Of a DNA stretch of 64,000 nt, positions 33,972 through 43,058 are shown piece after piece (the stretch's first letter is position 1; each line of letters begins with the position of its first letter). The notes below the pieces were generated by a model, which was not told the origin of the DNA, ran no database searches, and saw only the letters and a list, made by a program, of their open reading frames with translations. The stretch spans positions 558,001 through 622,000 of the forward strand of contig NZ_JACJIM010000005.1 in NCBI RefSeq assembly GCF_014138435.1. Reading direction: 5' to 3'. A program made the translations under genes and the position numbers. Source of the stretch: Methylobacterium fujisawaense. GTDB taxonomy: Bacteria > Pseudomonadota > Alphaproteobacteria > Rhizobiales > Beijerinckiaceae.

Positions 33972-36131
33972 ATGACGGGTTGGCTGAGCCGTATCCTGGC
34001 GCGGCGGCGCAGGATCCGCTGGATGGCCCAGAGCGAGGCCAAGGAATGTGGCCTCGCCTGCTTGGCGATGGTGGCCAATTCCCACCGGCACCAGATCGAC
34101 CTGAGCTACCTGCGTGCGCTTTTCCCCCTGTCGCAGTCCGGCATGTCCCTCGCCGACATCGTCGAGGTCGCCGACGGGCTGGGATTCGATGCAAACGGCT
34201 TCGCGCTGTCGAATGTCGGCGAGTTGTCCGGGGTGGCGCTCCCGGCGATCCTGCACTGGAATGGCAACCACTTCGTCGTCCTGGAGCGCATCGGGCGCGA
34301 CGGCTACCGGATCCAGGACCCTGAATTCGGGCTGCGGATCTACGACCGCGCCGATATGGAACGCCTCTTCTCCGGGGTGGTCCTCGAATTCCAACCGCGC
34401 ATGGATTTTGCGCGCCTGACGGCCGAGCGCCGCCTCGGCTTCATGGAGGTGTTCCGCGCGACCCGGGGGCTCGGCGGCACCGTCTGGCAGATCTGCCTGG
34501 TCTCGCTCGCCATCGCCCTGCTGGGCCTCGGCATGCCGATCCTGCTGGAGATCGCCCTCGACGTGGTCATCCCGCAGGTCGATCTCGATCTGCTGCGCGT
34601 GCTCGCCATCGGGCTGGCGGCGATGATGGCCTTCGAGGCCGTGGGCCGCTGGCTGCGGGACGCCATCGTGCTGCGCTCATCGACGCTGATGCAGTTGCAG
34701 TTCACGCGCAACGTCGTGGGGCACGCCTTCCGGCTGCCGCTCGGCTATTTCGAGCGGCGCCATCCCGGGGATTTCGTCGTGCGGGTCGATTCCATCGACC
34801 ACATCAAGACCTTCCTGGTCGGCGGTCTCGTCACCGCCATCGCGGACACGCTCACGTCCGTGCTGCTCGTCGGCCTGATGTACTACTACGCGCCACTCAT
34901 GGCCGGCTTGACCTTGCTGACTCTCGCGGCCGTTCTGCTGGTCCGGGCCGTGACGTTTCCGGCCCTGAACCGGTACACCGCGACCTCCCTGGAGGCCCGC
35001 TCCGAAGAGCAGGGTCGGCTCCTGGACGGTCTGCGCCGGGTCGACACCCTGAAGGCCCATAACGCCGCGGACCTGTTCGCGATGCGATGGTTCGAAAGCT
35101 TCGCGCGCTTCGCCAACACGGATTTCCGCGCCCGCCACGCGACCATCGATGCCGAACTCTTCATGCATCTCGTCATCGCGACGAGCACCGTGACGACGCT
35201 GTACATGGGTGTGACCGGCGTCATCGGGAACACCCTGACGATCGGCTCGCTCTACGCCTTCTTTGCCCTGCGCGGCGACTTTTTCGAACGGGTGAACCGG
35301 CTGACGGTCAACCTGATGCATCTCTCGGTGATGCGGGTTCACTTCCAGCGTCTGGACGATCTCGTCGGCCAGGAGGCGGAGCCGGGCGCGGACGATGTCT
35401 GCATCCACCGGAAAGTGCGCCGGACGGTGGCGCTCGAAGGCGTCCGCGTGCAATTCGGTCGGGCGGATGCCCCGCTCTTGCGCGACGTCGACCTGACGAT
35501 CGACGTCGCGGCTGGCGAGAGCATCGCGATCGTGGGTGCCTCCGGCTCGGGCAAATCGTCCCTGCTCAAGATCCTGGCGAGCCTCCACGAGCCGGCGGCG
35601 GGCCGTCTCAGTGTGGACGGAGCCGCGCTGCAGCAATTCGGGCGGCGGGAATTCCGGGCCAATCTCGGCGTCGTCTTCGCCGACGATGGCGTGTTCGCCG
35701 GGACCGTGGCCGATAATCTCGCCTTGTTCGACCCGTCCGTCACGCGGGCGCAGATGGAGCGGGCCCTCGATCAGGTCGGCCTGCGCGAGGCGGTCGAAGC
35801 CTTGCCCCAAGATTTCGCCACCCTGATCGCGGAGGAGAGCGGCCTGCTGTCGACCGGCCAGCGGCGGCGTCTGCTCATCGCCCGGGCCCTGTGCCGGCAG
35901 CCGCGCCTCCTGCTCCTCGACGAGGTGACCGCCAACCTCGACCCGGACACCGAGCGGTCGCTGATCGACAGTCTGCGGCGTGTGGAGGCCGCAAAGGTCT
36001 ACGTCACCCACAGCCGGCAGGTCCTCGCCGGCGTCGATCGGGTGATGCGGATCCACGACGGGCGCCTCGTCACGGAGCGTCATCTGGATCGATCCGCGAC
36101 AGACGCAGCACCGGTTCCGGAGCCGGCTTGA
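33972..36131 (+). CDS. C39-peptidase-containing ABC exporter (CvaB/PCAT type)
   Basis: A 719-residue transporter that trims GG leaders and exports the peptide. The C39 domain (1-140) has an intact triad: Cys26 in QSEAKECGLAC with Gln20, His100 in NGNHFVVL and Asp116 in IQDPEFG. Six helices follow (about 165-450), then an ABC domain with Walker A (GASGSGKSS), signature LSTGQRRRL, Walker B (LLLLDEVTANLD) and H-loop (VTHS). The Q-loop, usually VMQDD in CvaB-like proteins, reads VFADD here, so the conserved Gln is Ala. The substrate is almost certainly the 47-residue peptide encoded upstream. Its last 62 bases overlap the convergent outer-membrane protein gene. Confidence 0.93.
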   Translation: MTGWLSRILARRRRIRWMAQSEAKECGLACLAMVANSHRHQIDLSYLRALFPLSQSGMSLADIVEVADGLGFDANGFALSNVGELSGVALPAILHWNGNHFVVLERIGRDGYRIQDPEFGLRIYDRADMERLFSGVVLEFQPRMDFARLTAERRLGFMEVFRATRGLGGTVWQICLVSLAIALLGLGMPILLEIALDVVIPQVDLDLLRVLAIGLAAMMAFEAVGRWLRDAIVLRSSTLMQLQFTRNVVGHAFRLPLGYFERRHPGDFVVRVDSIDHIKTFLVGGLVTAIADTLTSVLLVGLMYYYAPLMAGLTLLTLAAVLLVRAVTFPALNRYTATSLEARSEEQGRLLDGLRRVDTLKAHNAADLFAMRWFESFARFANTDFRARHATIDAELFMHLVIATSTVTTLYMGVTGVIGNTLTIGSLYAFFALRGDFFERVNRLTVNLMHLSVMRVHFQRLDDLVGQEAEPGADDVCIHRKVRRTVALEGVRVQFGRADAPLLRDVDLTIDVAAGESIAIVGASGSGKSSLLKILASLHEPAAGRLSVDGAALQQFGRREFRANLGVVFADDGVFAGTVADNLALFDPSVTRAQMERALDQVGLREAVEALPQDFATLIAEESGLLSTGQRRRLLIARALCRQPRLLLLDEVTANLDPDTERSLIDSLRRVEAAKVYVTHSRQVLAGVDRVMRIHDGRLVTERHLDRSATDAAPVPEPA

Positions 36132-37560
36132 GCTCCGTGTGGCTTCCCCGCAGCGGAGGGACGCCGGATCGGACCAGCGGCGATTCCGCAACCCGAGACG
36201 CGGCCCGCGGCAGCACCCGCGCCCGTTTGCCGACGGCGCCCGGATGGTCGACGTCGAGCAAGCCGGCGGCGGCTGCGAGCGCGAGCGACAGGGCGTCCCG
36301 CTCCGCCGCGACGGCCGCCGCGCCGGCCTCCGCGTCACCCAGCTCGGCCCGGAGGTTCAGCGCGTCGAAGATCGTCCGAAAGCCGGCGACACGCTCAATC
36401 TCCATGCCCTTGACGGACTGACGCAGGGCAACCACCCGGGCGTAAAGCCGCGCCGCCTGCTCGGCGACGGTTTTGTGCCGGAGGAAGTCGACGCGCGCCG
36501 TGCTGAGCGTCGTGCGCTCGATATCCTGGACCTCATAGCCCCGCTGGCGCGCCGCCGCGGAAGCCTCCGCGACGCGCGGGAATGCGCCGGGCTCGTAGAG
36601 GGGGATCCGGGCGAGCAGGCGCGTCGTGGTGTCGGTGATCCGATCCAGGGCTGCGCTGTAGCCGAATTGAGAGATCCGCGAGACCTGCAGATTCACGCTC
36701 GGCAGCAGATCGGCGGTCACGGCGTCGGCCCGCGCCGCATCCGACTGTACGCCGAGACGCGCCGCGATCAGCCCTGGATTGTTGGTACGGACGAGCGCCT
36801 CGTAGGCTTCCGGCGTGCGGGGCAGCGTGCCGGGCAGGCGCGGCGGGGCAACCCGCTCTGGATCCATCCCGGTGAGACGGACCACCGTCGCCCGGGATGC
36901 CGCGAGATCCGAGCGCGCCCGCTCGCGCTCAGCCTCCGCCGCCTGGAGCCGGGATCGGGCCAGCGCGGCATCGGTGCGCGTCGCGTCCCCGACCGCGAGC
37001 TGGCGCTCCGTGGCGTCGAGGATCCGGCCGATCGCTGCGCATTGGGCATCCCTGAATTCCAGGATCTGCGTGTCCCGCATGACCGATAGGACGGCGATCG
37101 CCGCGTCGAGGAGCACCTGCTGACGCTTCCCCGCGACGAGGGCGCGTCCGGCATCCGTCTGTGCATCGACGGCACGGAGCGTGTTCAGTCGTCGAAACCC
37201 GTCGAAAAGCGGCAAGTCGGCCACGAGTCCGAGTTGGTAGGGCGCTGCGCGCGGCGTCACGTCGAGGCCCACGACCGTCGGAGCGATCTCGGGGCTGTAG
37301 CGGATCCGGCTGCTCAGCGGCGCGTCGGCCAGCACTGCGACGGTCGGCATGAAGGCGTCCTTCGCGCCCCGGAGCCGCGCTTCGGCACCCTCCTGCCGTG
37401 CATTCTCCGCTCGAAGGGTAAAGCTTTCCACGAGCGCGGCCGCGGCTGAATCGAGCTTTTCACCACCGACAGCCGGTCGCGTCACAGGGATGACGAGAAG
37501 TCCGATCGTCATCGCAGCGGCCGCGACTCGGGATCTCCGAGCCGGCATCCACGTCCCCAT
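36070..37560 (-). CDS. TolC-family outer-membrane efflux protein
   Basis: A 496-residue protein with a signal peptide (RSRVAAAAMTIGLLVIPVTR, cleaved near residue 33) and two long helical repeats typical of TolC trimers: EGAEARLRGAKDAFMPTVAV, APYQLGLVADLPLFDGFRRL, then a second unit with SDAARADAVTADLLPSVNLQ and TRLLARIPLYEPGAFPRV. It would form the outer-membrane channel for the CvaA/CvaB-like pair. It faces the exporter gene and overlaps its 3' end by 62 bases, an unusual convergent arrangement that could produce antisense interference. The C-terminal 60 residues beyond the repeat are Arg/Pro-rich and probably periplasmic. Confidence 0.9.
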   Translation of the reverse strand: MGTWMPARRSRVAAAAMTIGLLVIPVTRPAVGGEKLDSAAAALVESFTLRAENARQEGAEARLRGAKDAFMPTVAVLADAPLSSRIRYSPEIAPTVVGLDVTPRAAPYQLGLVADLPLFDGFRRLNTLRAVDAQTDAGRALVAGKRQQVLLDAAIAVLSVMRDTQILEFRDAQCAAIGRILDATERQLAVGDATRTDAALARSRLQAAEAERERARSDLAASRATVVRLTGMDPERVAPPRLPGTLPRTPEAYEALVRTNNPGLIAARLGVQSDAARADAVTADLLPSVNLQVSRISQFGYSAALDRITDTTTRLLARIPLYEPGAFPRVAEASAAARQRGYEVQDIERTTLSTARVDFLRHKTVAEQAARLYARVVALRQSVKGMEIERVAGFRTIFDALNLRAELGDAEAGAAAVAAERDALSLALAAAAGLLDVDHPGAVGKRARVLPRAASRVAESPLVRSGVPPLRGSHTELKPAPEPVLRLSRIDPDDAP

Positions 37561-37767
37561 CGCTTACGACACATTCGAAGCCACTGCGCATCGCGGAGTC
37601 GCCTGGGCCAGATCCGTTCGCGGCGCCTGCCCGCCACCGATGTTGTGGCAAAGAAAATATTAACTACAACTTAAAGGTGCGAAAATTGCAGAGGTTCAGG
37701 CTGGGGTTCCCCCCACGGATTCTCGGCGGCAGCGTACACGGCGAGCGAGCGGACGTCGAAGCGGCCG

Positions 37768-38118
37768 ATGCCTGACATTTCCAATCCGGACCGATGCGCA
37801 GGCCCCGGAAGCGGTTACAACCTGTGTTTGGGTGCCATGCCCCGGCATGATGAAGCTTCCACCCGAAGCGCGGAGGGTTGCCCGTCCAATCGTGTCCCCC
37901 GGCAGGAAGCCGCCCCGAACGTACTGGTCGAGCTCGAATGGCCGGCCAACGCGCATATCGAGGCGCATGCCACCGCTATCGCCGCCGGGGAGGTCGATGC
38001 GTTCCTCGGCCGCGACCTTCTGGTCGATCGTCCCGGAGCGACGACCTTCTCCTTGAGCGTCGTGCCGGAGGGGAGCGGCCGCCTCGTCGCCAGAGGCCTG
38101 TGCCGCCGGACGAGGTGA
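37768..38118 (+). CDS. Possible hypothetical protein (116 residues)
   Basis: Frame from ATG 37768. The N-terminal half is low in structure, but from about residue 48 it reads like a real domain (APNVLVELEWPANAHIEAHA, FLGRDLLVDRPG, TTFSLSVVPEG). The minus strand is also open here with an Arg-rich product, so strand choice rests on residue pattern only. No family recognised. Confidence 0.35.
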   Translation: MPDISNPDRCAGPGSGYNLCLGAMPRHDEASTRSAEGCPSNRVPRQEAAPNVLVELEWPANAHIEAHATAIAAGEVDAFLGRDLLVDRPGATTFSLSVVPEGSGRLVARGLCRRTR

Positions 38119-38563
38119 GGGCAGAGACCCCGGTGCTGTCTGCCGGCAGCGGCGCCGCCGCGCGTCGGCGAGATCACGTCGATCGGACTCTGGCCGCGTA
38201 GGCAGGCGAGTCACCCTGTGAGCTTCTGATCCTGATCTGGATCGTCGAGGCCCTGCGCAGGCGTGGACAGCGCATCCGACGGATCACCCGACACGGATCG
38301 ATGACCGGCAGCAGGCAGCGCGTCAGGCTCCGCACGGACAGCGCGACGTGAAAAGACGCGAGGTGCCGCCGACCATCCGGAAAGCCCTTCATCAGGCCGG
38401 AGACCCAGTTCTCGCCGAATGGTCCGGCGACGTAGCTGCCTCGGGCGACGTGACGCGGGCCTCGCGATCGACCGCCGGACGCGGAAAAATATCCGTCCTA
38501 TGAAGGAGCGGGTGTCTGATAATGGACCTAAGGTACTATGTTGTCCTTTGCCACCGTGGCCCG
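38119..38563. other. No convincing gene; upstream region of Crp/Fnr regulator
   Basis: Mixed short frames without family features. An AT-richer patch with GAAAAATATCCGTCC (38482-38496) and AAGGAG at 38504 lies just before the regulator gene and probably includes its promoter. Confidence 0.35.
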
Positions 38564-39328
38564 ATGCAAGATGCCTTGATCCGCAAGCTTGAGAGCTTCG
38601 AGGACCTCACCGACGGCGATCGAGCTGCGCTGAGAGCCCTCGTTCCCCGCGTGCGCCAAGTGCCCGCACGTACGGACCTCATCGAGGAAGGCCATGTTCC
38701 CGAGCGGATTCATCTCATCCTTGACGGCTATGCCTGCCGTTACAAGGTCTTGCCGGACGGTCAGCGCCAGATCATGGCCTACTTGGTGCCGGGCGACTTC
38801 TGTGACCTGAACGTCTTCATCCTCGATCAGATGGACCATGCCATCGGCACGATCTCCCCTTGCCAAGTGGTCGAGATCTCCCGGAACGCCATCGAGGAGG
38901 TTACGGCGCATTACCCTCAGGTGACCCGCGCGTTATGGTGGTGCGCCCTCGTGGACGAGGCGATCCTGCGCGAGTGGCTGGTCAACATCGGCAGCCGGCA
39001 GGCCCATCAGCGGATCGCACATCTGTTCTGCGAGCTGTTGTTGCGCTTGGAAGCCGTCGGGCGCGTCAGCGACAACAGTTACGCGTTCCCGTTCACACAG
39101 ACCGACATCGCGGACACGATGGGCCTGTCGGACGTGCACGTGAGCCGCACGCTGAGGGAGTTGCGTCGCCTTCAATTCATCACGCTGAAGCGCCGGGTCC
39201 TGACGATCTTGGACGTTGAGCAACTCAAGGCGTATTGCGGATTCAACCCAAATTATCTTCACCTCAGAAACACGCGGTGGAGCGCCCGCCGGCAGGTGCC
39301 GTGGCTGAGCAGCGGCCACGGAGCGTAG
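38564..39328 (+). CDS. Crp/Fnr-family transcriptional regulator (paralogue A)
   Basis: A 254-residue regulator: cyclic-nucleotide-binding-like beta roll (residues about 20-135; LIEEGHVPERIHLILDGYAC, LVPGDFCDLNVF), a dimerisation helix, and a winged helix-turn-helix (FTQTDIADTMGLSDVHVSRT). The FNR-type four-Cys cluster is absent, so an iron-sulfur oxygen sensor is unlikely. The start is placed at ATG 38564 because the close paralogue at 43.1-43.8 kb begins the same way (MQxALxRKLESFE). Both end in LHLRNTRW. The ligand and targets are unknown. Confidence 0.9.
   Translation: MQDALIRKLESFEDLTDGDRAALRALVPRVRQVPARTDLIEEGHVPERIHLILDGYACRYKVLPDGQRQIMAYLVPGDFCDLNVFILDQMDHAIGTISPCQVVEISRNAIEEVTAHYPQVTRALWWCALVDEAILREWLVNIGSRQAHQRIAHLFCELLLRLEAVGRVSDNSYAFPFTQTDIADTMGLSDVHVSRTLRELRRLQFITLKRRVLTILDVEQLKAYCGFNPNYLHLRNTRWSARRQVPWLSSGHGA
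39299..39321 (+). terminator. Possible terminator at the end of the regulator gene
   Basis: CCGTGGC and GCCACGG form a perfect 7-base stem with a 9-base loop inside the last codons of the gene. Weak evidence on its own. Confidence 0.3.
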
Positions 39329-40588
39329 CGGTTGCGGGCCGGGAGGACGTCCGAGCTCCTGGGCGCTCCAGCGGATCTCCGCCGACACCGGGCTCTGATC
39401 ACGAAGGCATGCCGGCAGTCGCGAGAGGGCTTCGGGTGATCGTTATAACGCATCTTGTCGCGCTGAAGGACCCGGCGAACGAAATAGGCCTTTCATCGCT
39501 TAATTCGGTCTCTGAGCCGACATACGCGCGCCAGCACCCTATACTGTCGAAGGCACAGCGCGTTTGATACGCGAATTTGTACGCGGAATACGCATAAGGT
39601 TTGCAGACTCAGGGCGCAACACCATCGCGAGGCGCTATACGGATCTTTATCTACATCTACAGAAGCAGGATCGTCGAATTGACGATCCTGGGTTGCGTCG
39701 GTGTAGCGATCGGTACGCCGTTCTCGCCGGGATCTGGCGAGTCTGACAACCAATTCCAAAAACTGATTTACGGCTCCACGTCAAAGACTTGCGCAGAATT
39801 GGAACGCCGGCGCGGTTCATCCACGTTTCGCGGATGTCACCAAAGGGCGTCCTGACCCGTCGTATCGGCCATGCACCTCATGGCGGCTTGGCGTAGGAGG
39901 ATGGCGCTGCCGTCCGTGCATCACGGCTTTCGACCTTTCGGTCGCAGGGTTGGCGCCGGAGCACTCCGACACGCCGAAACGAAGGGCGACCAGGGCCAGA
40001 GCTCGGCAGCTCCGGAGGGTACCCAGCCCGTAGCGCCCCCAAAAACGCGGCTCGGGTTCTGGTCCGGCACCGTGCGCAGCCACATCGCGCGCAGGTACGA
40101 TGTGACCGGCGTCAAACGAAACGGCGTCGTCGCTCTATACGCCGTGAGACGCCGGATCGAACAAAATCATTCATTTGATAGATTTGTAAAAATTCTGAGA
40201 CTAAAACAACAAGCGCAGATCACTCAAGCTGGATCCCGAAGTTTTTAAATAGAACTTCGGAACATCTCGCCAGGCGCGGTCATTGAACAGGAGTACCCCG
40301 CTCGATTTTGGCATCTCGGTGGCGGCCCAGCCGGCAACCGAGGTGAGAAAGTTCTGTCGCGTAATCACGCCGTGACCTGATCGAGCTGACTGTCGGCACG
40401 ATCAGCGGGGACATCCAGCCGGGAGCCGCGGCCCCGATCGAGGCGCGGTGCGCCGGGACGAAGACGACGCAGAGACAGGCTCACCGTCCTGCACGAGGCG
40501 GTCGGCCTCGCAGCGCGTCGAACGCCTGCCCCCATCGGCGCCGCTCCGGTGCCGGAACCCTGAAGCGCGCCGCGAACCGGAGCCGCCC
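39329..40588. other. 1.26-kb region without a recognisable gene
   Basis: Frames of up to 125 codons occur but none shows family features, and base composition shifts between GC-rich and AT-rich patches (39560-39680 and 40140-40260 are AT-rich). A hairpin occurs at 40236-40260. No tRNA, inverted terminal repeat or transposase remnant could be identified. It may be a decayed region or hold an unannotated RNA. Confidence 0.4.
40236..40260. terminator. Stem-loop in AT-rich spacer
   Basis: CCGAAGTT and AACTTCGG form a perfect 8-base stem with loop TTTAAATAG. It could end a transcript from an unannotated RNA in the left flank; no U run follows on the plus strand. Confidence 0.4.
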
Positions 40589-40849
40589 ATGTCCCTCCTT
40601 GCCTGGATCATCCTCGGCCTGATCGCCGGCTTCATCGGCAGCAAGATCGTCAATAACACCGGCCAGGGTGTGCTCGTCGACATCTTGCTCGGCGTCATCG
40701 GTGCCGTGGTCGGCGGATTCCTGTTCGAGCAGTTCGGGCAACCCGGCGTTTCGGGCCTCAACCTCTACAGCCTGCTCGTCGCGGTCGTCGGGGCCGTGGT
40801 CGTGCTGTGGCTCTACCACGCCCTCGTGCGACGCGGCCGGATCGTCTGA
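40589..40849 (+). CDS. GlsB/YeaQ/YmgE-family stress membrane protein
   Basis: An 86-residue three-helix protein of the transglycosylase-associated family: LAWIILGLIAGFIGSKIVN, GVLVDILLGVIGAVVGGFLF, and LYSLLVAVVGAVVVLWLYHA. Members are small inner-membrane proteins induced by general or acid stress; the biochemical role is unknown. It starts at ATG 40589 within a longer non-membrane frame and precedes a PhnA-like membrane protein on the same strand. Confidence 0.88.
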   Translation: MSLLAWIILGLIAGFIGSKIVNNTGQGVLVDILLGVIGAVVGGFLFEQFGQPGVSGLNLYSLLVAVVGAVVVLWLYHALVRRGRIV

Positions 40850-40901
40850 TCCGCTTCAGCCGCCCGTTCCCTCGCAAATCACAGATCCCGGAGAAACCAC
40901 A

Positions 40902-41888
40902 ATGGCTACCGTCACCGATACCACCCTCGCGGCGACCGGCCGCGGCATCCCGGACCGGCCCGTGCTCGACCGTGGCCCGCCTCAGGGCAGCGCCGTCACA
41001 CCGTCCGAGGACATCCGCACGATGATGCTGCACTCGGTCTCGTGGGGGGCGGTCCTCGCCGGCGCCACGGTCGGGCTGATCGCCCAGGTCATCCTGAACA
41101 TGCTCGGCCTCGGCATCGGCCTGTCGACGGTGGATCCCCTCGGCGACGGCACCCCGGCGGCGAGCGCGATCGGCATCGGAGCGGGTCTCTGGTTCGTCGT
41201 CTCCGGCGTCCTCGCCGCGGTGGCGGGTGGCGCTCTGGCCGGCCGGCTTTCGGGCAAGCCGTCGGCCGCAACCGCCGGGTATCACGGCCTTCTCGCCTGG
41301 GCGGTCTCAACCCTCGTCGTGCTGTACATGCTCTCGTCGGCGGCGAGCGGCCTCGTCGGCGGCGCCCTCGGGACGGCTTCGACGGCCATCGGTGGGATGA
41401 GCAACGCCGCGGGCGGATCCGTCTCGACCCTGGCGCAGGCGGCCGCCCCGTCGCTGACGAGGGTCACCGATCCGTTCTCGGAGATCGAAGCCGGCGTCCG
41501 CAGCAACACCGGCTCCGATCCGGCCGCGCTGAAGGACGCTGCGGTGACCGCGATGCGCGCCGCCGTCTCGGGTGACGGCGCCCAGCAGGCCGCCGCCCAG
41601 GAGAAGGCGGCCGTCGCCCTCGCCAAGGCACAGAACATCCCGGTCGAGCAGGCCCGGACCCAGGTCGGCCAATACACCCAGCAGTTCAAGGAAACCCTCG
41701 CTTCGGCCAAGGAGCAATCGAAGCAGATCGCCGACGCCGCGGCCCGCCGGGTGTCCCAGGGGGCGCTGTTCGGGGCCCTTGCCCTGATCTTCGGAGCGCT
41801 GGCCGCCTTCTTCGCCGGCCGCAGCGCCGCCGTCGATCGGACAGACGCCCGAGCGGCAGGTCAGCCGCTGACGCCGCGCCGCGCATGA
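40902..41888 (+). CDS. PhnA-like membrane protein of unknown function
   Basis: A 328-residue protein starting at ATG 40902 after GGAGAAACC. It has helices at about 46-68 (SWGAVLAGATVGLIAQVILN), 87-112, 125-148, and a C-terminal helix (GALFGALALIFGALAAFFAG), with a central Ala/Gln-rich soluble part (residues about 175-285) likely to be helical. Proteins of this kind are named PhnA-like in Methylobacterium, although no link to phosphonate use is visible. Context with a GlsB-type gene suggests an envelope stress role. Confidence 0.65.
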   Translation: MATVTDTTLAATGRGIPDRPVLDRGPPQGSAVTPSEDIRTMMLHSVSWGAVLAGATVGLIAQVILNMLGLGIGLSTVDPLGDGTPAASAIGIGAGLWFVVSGVLAAVAGGALAGRLSGKPSAATAGYHGLLAWAVSTLVVLYMLSSAASGLVGGALGTASTAIGGMSNAAGGSVSTLAQAAAPSLTRVTDPFSEIEAGVRSNTGSDPAALKDAAVTAMRAAVSGDGAQQAAAQEKAAVALAKAQNIPVEQARTQVGQYTQQFKETLASAKEQSKQIADAAARRVSQGALFGALALIFGALAAFFAGRSAAVDRTDARAAGQPLTPRRA

Positions 41889-41896
41889 GCACCGAC

Positions 41897-41921
41897 GGTC
41901 GAGGCCGACCGCGCCTCGACC
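41897..41921 (+). terminator. Terminator hairpin after the PhnA-like gene
   Basis: GGTCGAGGC and GCCTCGACC form a perfect 9-base stem with a 7-base loop, eight bases after the stop codon, followed by a short pyrimidine run (CCTTTC). Confidence 0.55.
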
Positions 41922-42145
41922 GGCCTTTCACGTCCCGGACCCGATCCGAACCGGTGCCGGCCCTGGGCGTCCCAGATCAGACCTCTCCGGCACCGCCCGG
42001 CGGCGTGACCGAGCTCCATCTCGCCATCCTGCTCGCGACGGCCTCATGCAAGCCGCTCGGCGTGCGGGCCGAGACGCCATCGACCCGTCCGCCACGGCAT
42101 CCCCGCCGCGGATCCACCGCCCGCCAGACTTCCAAGGAGTCCACC

Positions 42146-42442
42146 ATGAAGACCGTCTCCACACTGACCGGCGCAATCGCCGCACTGCTCCTCTCAGCCG
42201 GCCTCGCCGCGGCCGCCCCGTGCACAACCGGAACCACCACGAACAGCACCAGTCACCAAGCCGGAGATGCCTCCTCGAACGTCGATGGTGGCTCGACCGC
42301 GAATGTGACACCGGGCGCCAAGGCCGAATCCCCCGGCACGGTCGGCGCGATGAACAACGTGGGCGCGCAAGCGAAGCCGTCCACGAACCAGGCCAAGGCG
42401 CCGGAGGGCAAGGTGATCAAGCCCGGCGACGACGATTGCTGA
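42146..42442 (+). CDS. Small exported Ser/Thr/Gly-rich protein (98 residues)
   Basis: ATG 42146 follows AAGGAG by seven bases. A clear signal peptide (MKTVSTLTGAIAALLLSAGL, cleavage after AAA near residue 24) precedes a disordered, Thr/Ser/Asn-rich mature chain with a Cys at each end (APCTTG and GDDDC), which could form a disulphide in the periplasm. No domain is recognised; similar low-complexity exported proteins are common in this order. Confidence 0.7.
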   Translation: MKTVSTLTGAIAALLLSAGLAAAAPCTTGTTTNSTSHQAGDASSNVDGGSTANVTPGAKAESPGTVGAMNNVGAQAKPSTNQAKAPEGKVIKPGDDDC

Positions 42443-42786
42443 GGACGGGACCACGGCACCCTGTTTTCGCCCGGGCGACGCGAGCGGAGGAGCGCGCGTC
42501 GCCCAGGTTCGCGAATTCCTGGGCTCGGCATATCCAGGGCCCCTGCGAGACCCTCGCCACCCCCAGCGCAGACGCTGGGCGCGGGGAGGGGGGCCGGCTC
42601 TGGCCTCGCCGTCCGCACCCTCGTAGCGGTTTTTGGGGATACCGATGCCGCTGCACCGACGTGGCGCTGGCCAATCTCGACACCGGACCTGCTGGTCCCC
42701 GTCGACAAGCGGCCGCCTCGGATCGTGGCCGGCGCGACTGCCGTCATCCTGTCCGCGGGATCGCCATGGCCATTCGGCGGTGAGCG
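42443..42786. other. No convincing gene
   Basis: Spacer between an exported protein gene and a minus-strand small gene. Overlapping short frames only; no clear hairpin or repeat. Confidence 0.35.
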
Positions 42787-43056
42787 TCACCGGTTCAGAT
42801 GATGACGCACCCAGCGCGTGGCGTGCTCGAGGGTGGGGAAGGCATCCACCCGCACGCCCTGGAGCGGTCCGAACCCCGCCTCCAGGAACCAATAGCCCGG
42901 ATGCGCATGCTCGGGTGCATCGAGGCGCACCAGCACGCCAACCAGCAGGCCGTTGGCGATTATCAGCATGCCGTCGCGGTCAAGGCTGCCAGTGTCCACC
43001 GCGATCGGCTGAAGCTTTAGCACGAGCAGCGTCTCGACGTTGCCCCGCCTGGCCAT
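42787..43056 (-). CDS. Hypothetical protein, 89 residues
   Basis: ATG 43056 follows GGAGG by six bases, a strong site that fixes the start. The protein has beta-rich segments (NVETLLVLKLQPIAVD, MLIIANGLLVGVLVRLD) and ends in a helix with aromatic residues (WFLEAGFGPLQGVRVD, ATRWVRHHLN). No family recognised. It lies just downstream of a Crp/Fnr gene on the same strand and may be co-transcribed. Confidence 0.65.
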   Translation of the reverse strand: MARRGNVETLLVLKLQPIAVDTGSLDRDGMLIIANGLLVGVLVRLDAPEHAHPGYWFLEAGFGPLQGVRVDAFPTLEHATRWVRHHLNR

Positions 43057-43058
43057 TC

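Noticed and set aside
39871..40248. 125-codon plus-strand frame in the gene-poor region
   Set aside because: No family, no ribosome site, shifting base composition; not supported as a gene.
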